DNA of 64,000 bases from Larus michahellis (Eukaryota > Chordata > Aves > Charadriiformes > Laridae): positions 28,608,397-28,672,396 of the forward strand of contig NC_133901.1 in assembly GCF_964199755.1 (NCBI RefSeq), written 5' to 3'. Position numbers and translations under genes: made by a program. The notes below the pieces were generated by a model, which saw nothing but the letters and a program-made list of their open reading frames with translations, ran no database searches and was not told the DNA's origin. Shown here piece after piece: positions 20,065 to 32,900 of this stretch; position 1 is the stretch's first letter, and each line of letters begins with the position of its first letter.

Positions 20065-23000
20065 GGTGGGAGGGACACCCCTGTCCAGGTACCAGCAGCT
20101 ACCAGTGCTCAAAGGACCCTCTCACATATGATGGCCTTTGAAGAATGACCTTTCTTTAATCTCGAAGTAAGCTCTGCCTGATGACGTAACTGGGGTTAAG
20201 GAACCAGGGAAAAATACTGTGTGCATAGGGCTGCATCCATGGTAAACACAACTGACATAGTTTACAGGTACAAACGTTGCTGGGCTCCTCTGCCCGTGCT
20301 GTGGGGTAGCTGAGTAACAGGCAGGCTCATTCCAGAGGCTACAGGCACAGCCAAGTATTCTACTATCACTGCATGTAGAGAAAGTGTCAACTGGAAAGCT
20401 CCCATACTAATGTTAAGAACTGCGGTTTACTCTGGATACAGAAGGAAGAGATCAACTGCCTCCCAACAACGACAAAGAAACAAAGAAATCCCCGTGAGAA
20501 GTAGCATCCTTTGTAACCTCTGAAGCATTGCATGTTCTACTGAGTATCAAGCTCCAAGTATAAACCTAGATACTACAGAAAGAATTGTTACTAGAGAATT
20601 AAAATGATCATTACTCTGTTTATGTTATAGGATTATGTAGACTATCCAGATAGGAATATGGGCTCTATTATATAGAAAATGGTATTCAAAGTCTTAGGCA
20701 TTGTAGTGAATTCTGTTCTCATTTCCACCAAGTAGGATCCCAAATAGCCTCTCCTCTTTTCTAAAAGGTTTTTCTAAGTTACACTATTATAAGTGGGACC
20801 TGAAATATGTATAGTGTTTCTCTGCTTTTTCCCAACATCACTCTGGAGTTACATGACAGACAGCTGCTAAAATGATTTTCAATAATCAAGAGACAGAAAA
20901 TAATACCTTGCTGCTGCTCTAGTATTCTTTGTCCATCTAGTGCCATTTGAAATCCAGCAGCACAAAATTGTCCAACAATTTAAAGAAATTTGTTAGTTAG
21001 TTAAATAGTTAAAAAAAGGAAAAGGGAAAATCTATGTAGATCAAAAGCTTCTATGCAAATTTGAATTTTAAGAAATGTTGACATATCTTTTTGATTATAA
21101 AACCACACAGTTCCAAAACACAAGTAACTCCTCTTTTTAAGAAATACACACTCCTGGGCAGGCCTAGACAAAATCCTTAACTGTCAATAGTGTGACCCAG
21201 GTCAGCTCAGTTAAGAGCTCTGAATATTACTGTACAACAAGAACTCAGCTCAGCAGTATTCATGCTCAGTTATAACTGTTGTGCCTACTTTGAATTCCAA
21301 TTACATCATTTGGACAAAGAATTAAACAGAACAAGTAGGAATGACAGGATCCCTTCTTGCTTCAGGAAACAGGGCTAATTTTGATTACCTATGGGTCATG
21401 AAATATTTAATGATACCTTTCTGCAAGTGAATGGAGAAGTCCTGATTTAATGCTGGTATTGTTTAAGCCTGCAGCTTCAGTTTCCTTCAAAGATTGATAT
21501 TATCCTAGTGTTTTTTTCTTTCCTTCTTACCTAAAGCAAGCAGCAATACTGCTGTATGAAAGATGTCGTGTTCCTCCACAACAATTGGTTCATTTCAACA
21601 AAAGTATTTTTCTGAAGTAAATGGGTCATTTTTGCAATCTGTAAAAATTGAACTAACCCATTGAAATCAGCATGAGTTAGTACTACCCCTGAGAACAAAA
21701 TGGAGCTGAACAAGCTTTAAGTTTCTTCTTACTAAAAGACCTTTTATCAGAATGAAATATCATTACCTCAATGGCCCTGTGGCCATTTCAGAGGTATATA
21801 AACATTTGCTACCTATCTGTTAGCCATTCAATTACTAAGATCTTGATACTGTGTAAATATTTAACTACAATAGAGGATATAAATCAGAGAAAGTGATTCT
21901 GTTTCATTCCACTGGTGGCAGTAAATCACAGGCTATTCAGACTACTGGGCTACACCCAAAGAAATGACTGAGCTGTGAACACAGGCAGACATTATCTAAA
22001 ATTTCCTGTAAAGCAAGTCCTAATTTAATTCAGAATTCATAAGGGGAAGACTAGAAGTATACCACAACTCCAGAAACCAGGAGCACTTCCAGACAGTTTC
22101 ACTATATCAGTCAGGAAGGGAGAAGGTACAGGCACTCAACCTTTGGACGAGTTCTCCAGAAGATGTGACCAGAACACATGAGAAAGCTGGGAGAGCAGGT
22201 GCTATTGAGTTTGAGCTCCTGGAGACTAATTACACAGGCAGCAGAGAAAAGGGAGCAGATAGTAAATTCTGGTCTCATTCATTTTCTGGAGTAGGCAACC
22301 AGATAGGTCTGAGTATAATTAGAGGCAGCAGCATGATGAAACACAAGACCAGTCAGCCCATACGATCTAGGTTTCTGTGCTGTAACAAAGGTCCAGGAGC
22401 TGCCACAGGAGCAGCCATTCTGTGTGCTGCTACTCCAGAGATGTAATGCTGGGCTCCCCATCACACCAGGAACAGGATTTTTGTTGCACCTTATGCTCTA
22501 CGCGCATTGCAAATTGAAAGTCAAAGCCTCCAAGGACAAGCCAATGTCCAAGGACATTTTTCTATAAGAATAACAACCACAGATACATGGGCTCATGCTC
22601 AGCTTTAGCAATAATCACCAGGGACTGAGTCACTGTCACCATTCTCCAGTGACCTGCCCCTGCAATACCTTCTCTTTGGCTCTCTGATGTACAAGTCTTG
22701 GTGCCAGCAGTGGAGCCAGGATGATGGGTTACGCTTCCCCATTTCTAAGAGATACCTAATACTACTGCTGGCTGGTTTCTTTGCTGGGGACTTGTTTCTC
22801 GGGACTTGTTTATTCTCACATCCTTGTTTCTGCCTGTGCCATCCTCTGCCATCAAAACATTTCAGCCAGAGGAGCAATTAGTGTCACCTCAGTAGCTTAC
22901 AGAGCCCTGCTGCAATCTTGAAAGGGACACCAAGGAGCCGATGGACCAGCCATCTTCAGAAAATAGAGTAGGAGTGGGATGCTCCTACCAGAAAAGTGTG

Positions 23001-24776
23001 TACAACCCCACCACCAACATACCATTGTCCTTGGGAACCTCACTCAGGGCCTCTGCTTACCCTTTGCTTTGCAATGGGTGCTTTAGCAGAGTGAAAAGCA
23101 AGGCTTGTTCAACAAAAAAAAGTGAGAAATGGGTTTATTTCCATACTTTTATGGCTTGGGGTTTATTTTCCCTGCTTGCAGGAGACTTCATCTCGCCAGT
23201 GCCACCTGGTGGGCCCTAAATCTACAGGCCTGCACCCACGAGGAGGAAGAGGAGGGTGCAGTCAGAGGGCCTGTAACAGTCAAAGTCTTCTGCAAGATAG
23301 CATGATTGTAGAGAAAGAAGGCATAAAACCACACACACTTTTCTCAAAAACTTTTCTAAACTGCATGGCCTCACTTGGGACTGGTGACAGTGGAAGTTAA
23401 TCAGCCTTTGCAAGGGCTGATTAGATAGAAAATTCCCTTTGCCTGCCCTTCTTTTCCACTTGGCCCACGTGCAGGTACAAGTTTAGCAAGTGCCTGCAAG
23501 CCCCAGTGCATACAAACAAGCCTTGTGCAGCATTATATTTTGGTTTTCTCTACCCCCCTTATGGCCTCCCCTGGCTAAAGTCAAAGAAACACTGAAGCAT
23601 CCAAGTAAATCAGCCTATTGCATTTTCTCATCAGCTTAAAATGCTCTCCTTGGTGCCAAAAAAATGACAATTCTCTGCAGAACCAGGCTTGCAGGATGGT
23701 TGTATTGAAGCTATTTCTTTTTGCTTTGCCCTCTTGAAAGGCATGTTGGCAGGAGAAAATGTCTCCAGATTCAAGTCCAGTGCGCTGTAATGAGCACACA
23801 AAAATATATGCATGGCTCTGACAGAGCACAAAGGGTGTCCCAGCATGAGTCTGCTCCATGAGCACTTGCCTCCTATCATGGTCATCCTAAGACAGGTCAA
23901 ATTGCACCATAGCTAACTGCTGCTAAATAAAATCCTGTCAGAAGACAGGAGCCCAAACGTGCTTGTGTGTTAACCACCCTGAGGGACAGGCTTGAACACC
24001 GTTAACCACCCTGAGCCAGGGACCTTTAGGGCTGAGTGTGTGAGTCACGGCAGCAAGAGCCTCCAGCCGACAGTAGTGACAGCCCTTGTGTGGCTTGAGC
24101 AGAGGGCAGAGATGAACAGAGAGGCTGGGGCAGGAGTTCCTAGGATGGCACAGCTTCCCCTTAGCACACGATGCAGGTGATTTATTAATAAAGAAGCAAA
24201 TCCATTATCCCCAACAGTCATGCTCTGCAACACTACACAGTCCTCTGTCCTGCATCTGAGCAGTTAAAACCTTCACAACTACTTCTGTCACTAGAAAAAG
24301 CTCAGGCTGCCTATGACGAACTGCAGCACTTCACCCTTCTCTCCTCTTCCACAGCAGCATGCACACGCACAGCAAGAGGGAAGAGAGACACAGAACCCCA
24401 GAGGAAAAAAAGAGGGTGAGAAAAGTGTGTTATCCGGTGATGGAAACAACCAACACTTACCATAATCATTATTTGTAATATATTATTTGAACTGGTCAAA
24501 CCCTCCTGTAAAAAGCAAAAGGCAGAGGATGAACATCAGATTAGAGGAAGGAATTAATTGGTAAATTGCTTGGGAATGGTTCAGAAACACCTGTTTTACA
24601 GCCGTTTGGGGAAGTTTTAGAAGGATAGAGCAGAAATAAAAATATAACCTTGTTCCGACTGTTGCCTGAGTCCAAGTCAAGAGAGATAACACGCGCAAAG
24701 GGAAGCGGCAGTCAAAGCTGGAGTAAAAGGGAGCATTACTTGTACGTATTTCTTTTTTTATTGATTTAATTTTCAG
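20065..24776. other. Gene-free intergenic sequence
   Basis: No gene, RNA gene or clear repeat recognised. Frames at 22165-22446, 22605-22877, 22941-23219 and 23581-23865 are short and featureless. Confidence 0.5.
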
Positions 24777-25227
24777 CCCACTCTGGAATTGGCTGTTCAT
24801 TTCAGCATGGATGCACTCAGCAGTTTGTGACACACTGTGCTGTTTTGCTCTACCGGCTGTTATGCCTGCCAACATTTGTTGGGAAATAACAGGAGGTCAC
24901 ACATGGTGTCAAAAAAAAATACCTCTGGCACAGTATATAGAAAAAGGCATTGTATTAGTGGCAATGAATTCAGACCTACTGATGGTGGAATTAATGAAAT
25001 CCATGGCTGGCACTCTCTTTGCATCCCAACAGAGGCTACAACGAACAAAGCAAATGTACTGGCCACTAGCCCGTAGGATCGGCAAACCATGCTTGTCCAA
25101 GGCAGCTGGAAGCCCATTGCCTTCCCTGGCAGGCCCTGAAGTGGAGAAGGGAATTGCAGTGCTCACCCAAGATCTCTCCTCTCTGACTCTAAGGCAACAG
25201 GAAACCAAGAGACAGGGAAGCAAGCAG
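24777..25227 (+). other. Candidate unannotated exon, open reading frame throughout
   Basis: A pyrimidine-rich acceptor (tatttctttttttattg...ttttcag, ending 24776) and a perfect-consensus donor (AGCAG|GTGAGT, GT at 25228) bound 451 nt that are open in one + strand frame from end to end. The frame holds an ATG at 24811 and continues through the donor to a stop at 25329. The predicted peptide (172 residues from that ATG) matches nothing I know: a Cys/Trp-rich start, then a Gln/Arg/Leu-rich stretch. It may be an exon of a long non-coding RNA, of an unknown gene, or a chance coincidence. Confidence 0.25.
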
Positions 25228-25635
25228 GTGAGTAATGCTCATGGAGGAAAGAGGGCAATGAATGCTGAGGAGCATTTGATGATTATTTTACTTTGGCTTT
25301 CTCGATTTCTTAAGCTCTTTTTGATCTAGCTATAACGGAGGAACATCTTTCCCTTCAGTTCTTATTTGCCCTGAAGCTAAAGCATATCTCCTGAGCGCCA
25401 TTCACTCAGTCTTCTTTCCTCTCCTGAGTGTTTTCCAGTCCCTTTTAGGAAAACCTCAGAAATATTTATTTCCAAAAATATTTATTTCCAATATTTCCAT
25501 AAAGCCCTTCTTTCCATTATCTTTATGTTAAGCAGAGACAACTAAGGATACATATATTTCTAGATAAGGACAAAATTCCTCACAATAAAAGCAAGTAAAG
25601 CGAGGACTCAGGTAGGTGTTTTCCACCTTTGGAGA

Positions 25636-25776
25636 TAGTCGGAAGGTGGCTGGACAAGGCCCTGAGCAACCTGAGTCAACTTTGAAGTTACTCCTGCTTT
25701 GAACTGGAAGTTGGACCAGAAAACCTCTGTAAGTCTCTCTCTACCTCAGATTTCCAATATTTTAGTGATTCTAAGT
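25636..25776 (+). repeat. Old CR1 LINE 3' end, + strand
   Basis: Diverged but recognisable CR1 terminus: tggctggacaaggccctgag, then caacctgagtcaa, then ggaagttggaccagaaaacc (compare gggttggactagatgacc), ending in ttttagtgattctaa (compare the CR1 terminal attctatgattctatg repeat). It is heavily truncated at the 5' side and lies opposite in orientation to the copy at 29.4 kb. Confidence 0.75.
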
Positions 25777-28700
25777 TCACACTTGACCAGCCATCTCTTC
25801 AAGCACTAGCTACCTGCAGGTAAAACCGAGTCAGCACTTACCTGCCTTGGACTAGCCATCATTACCTAGAGCATGATCCATCACTTTCTTTTCTCCCCTT
25901 AAAATATATGGTTATGGATTTTCCCTTAAAACCTCACACTTTTTTCCTTCTGTCCAAATGTATCTGTGAGCAGAATCCAGAAATTGTAGCTATCTACTCT
26001 AACCCTTCCCCTAGGCATCTCAAAGGAGAGCCATTTGTGGTGGTTTCTATATAAACCCCAGCTGCGTGTTCATTCCCTTTCAAAAGGGTAATTCAACCCC
26101 TATTGTTGTTTAAAATATAACTGGGTGCACTAAGTCAGACACATGTCAGGGTCAAATCTTCTAGAAGAAATACCCACAGATCAAAAAGACTAAGATAATT
26201 CCTTTCTCCTAGGGCATTTTAATGCAATTCTTTCATGTTTAATGTTTAATATGAATGGAATAATTGTTTGTCTCTTGCTATCCCCCATGAACACAGATCA
26301 GAAGCACCAGCTGCTTAGATTCCACTTAATACTTCCCAGTTGGTCACCCAAGCAATAGATCCAACACTGGAAAAAGCCTGTGCAAGTGGAAGCCGCTCCT
26401 CTCACTGTTTCTAACAGATCACTAGCTAAGCATGGATGCAAGCCCCTCTTGAGATTGCATCACGGTTCAGAGCCCCAGGCAGGAGTTTTCTCTCTCTAGG
26501 CAGTGGTCATCCCTCTGTAAAATGTTTGTATAAAGACTCTATATTGCAGCAACATTTACAACAATGTGAAATGTCATTTGGTCCAGGCCATACGTTGTGC
26601 TTTTGCTCTGGAGCAGGAGTCCCGTCAGGATGTTATGCCCATGCTTGCCTTCTGCAAAGCAGGCTAAGTCCTTCATGAACTTACACCATTGCACTTCAGC
26701 GGAGAAATTCCAAGTGAAAGCCTAAGGAGAGAAACAGCTCGACACTGGGGCTCAGCTGCATGAGCACAAGCACCGCTTTGAACGCAAGCATCCGTCTTTC
26801 CCAGACCTGCAGTCTTGAGGAGACAGTGCTCAGATTGCTGCTGCAACAGAGGTGGCAAGTTTTCCTTAGCAGGGAATAAAGTGTGAGGGAGACAGGACAC
26901 AACCAGTATTTCACACATCACCTTTCATTCATTACACTTATTAATAGAATCAAGCTGTTTAATACTGGCAAATAGCTATTCCAACACCACCACCATTATT
27001 CACTCCCACCCTCACAGTTACATGACCATTCAAGGGCTGGGACACCGGCTCCAGCTCTTTACTCAGAAGTGGAAAGTTACGTTCAGGCTGACTAAAAGCA
27101 GTTTTACATCCTAATTTGAAATCTGATTAAAAATCAGCTGTAAGAGATGGCTTAATTCTGTAATTCATTCCTTATGTCAACCTGAGAATTCTGATAATAA
27201 CAATCTTTACAACTACAGTTTGGCTGGTGCTCCCTAAAGCTAAGCTGAAAACTAGTGATTCTATTTTGTTGAGCACTGGCATTATAGGCTTTGGTTTCGC
27301 TTTGAGAAAACACTGGACAAGGAAAATAACGAAGTTTTCTGTCAAAGAATTTGAAGTAGAACATATTTGGGATGCATTTTCTGCCTTAAGTGGAAATCTC
27401 CTCAAAATCAGTAGTATTTCTTGAAGTATTTTCATTTTTTGAGAACTGCGTTTTCTGATGGAAAACAGTTCTGTTTTTTTTTTTGTTTTGTTTTGTTTTT
27501 TGTTTTTGTTTTTTTTTTTTAAGAAAGATTTCCTCAGCTTTGAAGATGGAACAGGCAAAACAGAACCCTCAATTGCAAATTCTCTCATGCAGGAGGATCA
27601 AGCTGCCCACAGACAGAGGCCCTGGCACAATCACTTTTGCACCAAAACTATGCTTAAGCTGAACAAGGAGATAGACAGGGTGACAATAATTAGTGATTTA
27701 TTCAGCTGTTCAGCTCTTCCTCTATGCTCATAACCAGCTTGCAGCAGGGAAGCATTACTCATCAGTTCCAAGCAAGCCAGTTGTCTGTTATTGACAAATG
27801 AAGAGATATTTGCCAGATTGTACCAATAGTTTGATCTGGGGGTCGCAGCAGCTTTTTGAAAATGGAGAAGGCAACCATGATGTGTGCTGATAAAGCCAAC
27901 AGATTTGGGACCAGGCCTTTTGTTTTCTTTCCCCTGATGCCAAGGAGAGGAGCATGCCTGAGTCTGCACAGAGTGTTCCCACCGAACAATGTCAGACACA
28001 CGCCAATTTGGAGGTCTGCCAGTCCAGGGCCACCTCAGTGAACTCCTACTGCAAGGCAGAAGGATTACACAAAGACCAGGCCTAGGTTATCACAGTCTTC
28101 CCAGAGAAGGCCAAAGCAACCATTTGTCATCATTATGTTCATTCCCTATTCTTATTTCTGTGCTCCCTAGAAAATAAAGTAATGCTTACTAAAAAATAAA
28201 AGGAGGGAAAGAACAACTTGAATACCTGAGACTGGCTAAACTGATGGAGAAGATAATGAATAACCAGCATGGCTGGCATAACTCCTATTCTTCCTTTATG
28301 ACTGTTGTACAACCTACTGCTTAAAGTATCAGAGCCTTGATTTATTACTTGCCATGGTGTAAAATGGTTTTGATTGCTTGGCACCACTCTTCTGTCAAAA
28401 AAAACTGAAGAGAGCATCCACCCATGATGCTTCTCTGTGCATGTCTTGTACAGCCCAATGCCCAGGCGCTCACTTTTGCAGACTCAGCTTTAAGCAACCC
28501 AGCAGTCCCAGCAAGCATCTTGCTAGACTGAGACTAATGTCGAGTGGGAGTCTCTACGTCTACTGCCAAAACACATTTTGCATGTGAAAGGCTGGAATGA
28601 AGGATATAAACACAAGAGAAGCAGACACTAGATAAAAAGACCAAAAAAAGGCAAAAAATGAGATGAGAAGGCAGAACCAATATTATTTTACTTTTCTATG

Positions 28701-29411
28701 GTATTTTCCTATCAAAGAACCTTTGGGTACTGCATTCTGCACTTATCTCTCATTTTGCTCACTTCTCTTTAGCACAGAAATTCCGTGATCAGATTTACCT
28801 CCTCACTGTAGCCTCAAATACACTAGGAAAGAAACAGCCCATTGGTACACAGCCTACAGCTGAAACGTGCCAACAAGTTCAAAGATTAGGGACAATCCTT
28901 GTCTTCACAGAATGACAAAGGATCTTGAACAGACACATATTAAAACACATAACCCCCTCCTTTTACATTTTCATCCAACTGTTACCGCACTCCAACCACA
29001 GAGCTCTGTGGGGCTCGAGGACAGGCAGGGATGATGGTCATCCTTCCCTCTGACACAGAGAGCCCAGGTATTGCAGCAAAAGTTCAGCTTCTGCTCTGCA
29101 TCCATCACCCTGCTGGCTGAGACCCCACCACAATCAATGATTGTGTGTTGGCCCTACAGTTCTGGTCTTGTAATCCTAGCACACATTGAGCAATAACCGA
29201 GTGACAGAATAATTACCCCAAATCAGCATTTAACCTGGAGTGACAGAGGAGAATGAACCCATTCATGCTGCATCCTGCCATGTGCCACTGCAGTCAAACC
29301 CACTTGAGCATGAAAGAAACAAACCATCTTGGACTATTTAACTAAGTTTTCCCACTGGGGACATAGCCTCTGCAGACTGTCCCTAAAAAAAGCCAATTCA
29401 CAGCTCTGGCA
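25777..29411. other. Gene-free intergenic sequence between two CR1 copies
   Basis: No gene recognised. A T-rich low-complexity tract with periodic G lies at about 27472-27521. Frames at 27172-27588 (minus) and 27631-27999 (minus) have no family features; the first is Lys/Asn-rich because of the T tract. Confidence 0.5.
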
Positions 29412-29912
29412 AATCATAGAATGGTTAGAGTTGGAAGGGACCTTAAAGATCACCTGCTTCCAACCCCCCTGCCATGGGCAGGGACACCTCCCACTAGACC
29501 AGGTTGCTCAAAGCCCCATCCAGCCTGGCCTTGAACGCCTCCAGGGATGGGGCATCCACAACTTCCCTGGGCAACCTGGGACAGTGTCTCACCACCCACA
29601 CAGTCAAGAATTTCTTCCTAATATCTCATCTAAATTGCCCCTCTTTCAGTTTAAAACCGTTACCCCTCATCCTGTTGCTCCACTCCCTGATAAAGAGTCC
29701 CTCCCCAGCTTTCCTGGAGGCCCCTCTAGGTACTGGAAGGGGCTCTAAGGTATCCCCTTTTCTTGTCCAGGCTGAACAACCCCAACTCTCTCAGTCTGTC
29801 TTCATACGAGAGGTGCTCCAGCCCTCTGATCATCTTCATGGCCCCCCTCTGGACTCATTCCAACAGGTCCATGTCCTTCTTATGTTGGGGGCCCCAGAGC
29901 TAGACCCAGAAA
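29412..29912 (-). mobile_element. CR1 LINE, 5'-truncated, minus strand
   Basis: The + strand reads the reverse complement of the CR1 3' end: it opens with aatcatagaatggttagag, continues ttggaagggaccttaaagat and ggttgctcaaagccccatcc, and later has ggctgaacaaccccaactct. About 500 bp of the 3' UTR and last coding part remain, with the terminal ATTCTATGATT at the left edge; the 5' part is missing, the usual outcome of target-primed reverse transcription. It is the least decayed transposon in the window and the main evidence that the genome is avian. Open frames through it (29329-29748, 29504-29977) are repeat-derived. The right boundary is approximate. Confidence 0.93.
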
Positions 29913-29914
29913 CG

Positions 29915-32900
29915 ACAAGAGCAAGTCGAGAAAATTACGTACCCAGATACTTCCACATATGCAGTCTCATGAAGTGATAGAGTTGTGACCATCAACCCAT
30001 GGAGAAGGAGGATGACAGTGCTAGGTTAATGCAAAACCAAGGAAAGACCAACAGAGTGGGCAAGGGGCACTTGTGGAGGCATGTGCATTAGTTGCGTTAT
30101 CTTGGATCTGATCATTTATGCCTTGATTAGCTGCTTCCTTGTTGACACTAGGTTTGGTTGAGTTGTTAAAGAACAGCAGAGGATACTGGAGATTCTTCAT
30201 TTTAACAGCTGAAATGAGTACAAACAAGGAAGCTATAATAAATCACTGGCACACCTGTATGTGTGCACAACATACACCACAGACTTGCCCCTTAGCCTAC
30301 ATGGAGGGCCTCAAATACTGTCCTCCCCTCAAAAGGGGGTGCAGAATAGCAGGTTCAGAAGCTACAGTCAGCTTGTGTATGTCAGGAAGAACCAAAGAAC
30401 AGCCTCAGCAGGACGTGAAATGATGGGGTATGAGCTCTTTATCTCAAAAGACATCACCTGAGCATGGATTAGGCAATAAGGCAAGCCCTCAGCCTGGCTC
30501 TGACACTAACTTCTGACCTTCTCCTCTTGGTGGCTTTACTTCTGTCCTACTGTCTGATCCCTTCAGTGTTCAGGCTGTCTCCTGCTGTCCACTTTCCTGC
30601 TGGAACCAGGATCCTGCCTGGGGATCAGCAAAAGAAACTTTGCAAAGATTCCAAACACTTTATTTTCACTGTCTTTGCTTCCTGTTTGAGGGGAAAGTTT
30701 GAAAGAACTGATAATTCACTCGGGTCAGAGCAACTTCTCAGTCTTATGTTATTCCCCACTAGTGAGCCGCACATGGCATATCTATGTATAGGATACATAC
30801 CATTTGCAGTCAAGCATGGAAATACTGAAGGAGGAGAGAGTTTTCCTCTTCTGCCACTATGAGTATGCCTCTGCTAACTCCACTGTGCTGCTCCTGATGT
30901 ATATTAGGAGCTAGTGTGATAAAAACACTAGCAAGAGCTTAGTGAGAAATGGTTTTGAAGATTCTCAGAAGTTTCCCGTCTGTGCCGAGAATCAAGGTCT
31001 TTCCAGAGGTCAGAGTGAAAACAAAAGAAATGCAGCACAGAGTGATCTGGGAGTTACAAGTAGTGATGGAGTCAGAGCTGCCAAGCCAAGTTCAGACCCA
31101 CACAGGGAGCAACACCCTCATGCCCCCGGGGTAGTTGAGCAGCAGGTCTCCCAGCTCCTGAAGGGTGACCACACACCTTCGCTTTCACTTGTGCTGAGGA
31201 ACCTCTGACAGTGAGCCTTGTTAGAACTGCTACATTCCTACTGAATGTGAGAAACAAACAATTTCTAACAACTCCCCCTGCACTATTATCCTGGGAAGCC
31301 AGCCAGGTGAAGCCCTGAGTGGGTAGTTACACTGGGACCCCGGCGCTCAAATGAAGCTTCACCTGTCAGGTCTTCCTAAGGTCCTTCAAACTCAACTGCT
31401 GAACATTTCTGGGCATTTCTGCACTGTGCAGTCTATGGAAGCCAGCTATGAAAAAACAGTTATAGGAAAGTGGATTTTTAAAATCCCAGCCTGCATTCCC
31501 TGCTGCTGGATGTCCTCAGACACAGGCCATTGATAGCTCATCTCTGTAGAGGTCAAGCTGTTTCTTTAATTATTCAAAAAGATCTGTCTGGAAGGCTTTG
31601 GCATATAAACTGTGATAAGCTTGAAGCATCACTGTGCCACGCTTGGTAAAGAAATAAAGTTAAGTATGAAGTTTAAAACCTCATTTCTCATTGCCATCTT
31701 CTGGTCAGAATTGTGTAGTGTGTTTTCTTGCTAAAACAAGCTGCAAAATAGGGCAGAGATACAAGATAGGGCACAAGTACAACCCTGGTTTGGCTGCAGG
31801 GATGGGCTAATGTGCAGGACAGGTAGAAACGCAGCTGTCCTGGGTTCATCGCCCATCTGTAACAGCTGCTCAAAAAGCCATTCTGTAAAAATCATACATT
31901 TGAAGGTATTTGAAAGCAAAGCTCACAGAAACCTTTTTCTTAAGTGGCATTTATACTCCAAGTTTTTTTCCCCATACTTTACCGTTTAACCTTTTATTTA
32001 ACCATTAAAATGTTTATCAATCATTTCAGCGCCCCCATGATGCTTAATAAAGGAAAAACAGCCTTTAAAAAAATGACTCTACGGTTACAGCCTGATCTCT
32101 TCCAGACCAATATCCTCAAGCAAACTTTAATATTTGGGTCCAGGCTAATACACACTGAAAAATCTATATTCAATGAACAATACTCGCATTAATACACCAG
32201 TTCCTCTGATCTGGATGCAAACTAGGCTTGAGATATATGCACCACACGGCTTGCAGTGATCTGATTGTGTACCTGCTGCCCCAATATTAAGAGTTGCAGC
32301 CCTGGTCAACCTGGAAATTTATGTTTATGCACCAAATAAGCACAGATAGTGAACACAACTCCTCCTATCAGTCTGACCCTGACACCTGGATGGGAGCTAA
32401 CCATCCTTGGTCCTTTCTGCTTTTAGAATCATCCGCAAAGTAAGGTTCTTTTATCTAATCCGAGGACAGTTTTTTTCTGCATCACTGTGGAAGAACATTG
32501 CTCAAAGTCAGCTTTCCTGGTATTTACTCCATCTTGAATACAGCATCCCAAGCAGCTTCACCTCAAGCTCATTAAACACACACAAAAATTCCTCCAGATT
32601 TCCAGAAAATGAGTCAGCCTGCAGAGCTTTTGCCCAGCTCTCCCTGCAGACAGGAGGACAAAGAAGCCTGGATGCCCTATGCTTACCTGCACCTTTGTTG
32701 GTGAGCACCTGCCCTGTGGCCATGAGTCACACCACAATAGGGAAGCAGTTGAATATTTACACACGTCACACCTCTTGAATCTATAATTTTGACAATTTTT
32801 GGCCAATCCCCAAGCTCCGCACTCTTTAGCCTTTAGTTAAACAAGCTGGAGGGTTTAACTGTGAATTTAAAACAAAACAACAAGAAAAGTGCAATGAACA

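Noticed and set aside
29329..29977. Two plus-strand open frames of 139 and 157 codons
   Set aside because: Both run through the reverse complement of a CR1 LINE and are not genes.
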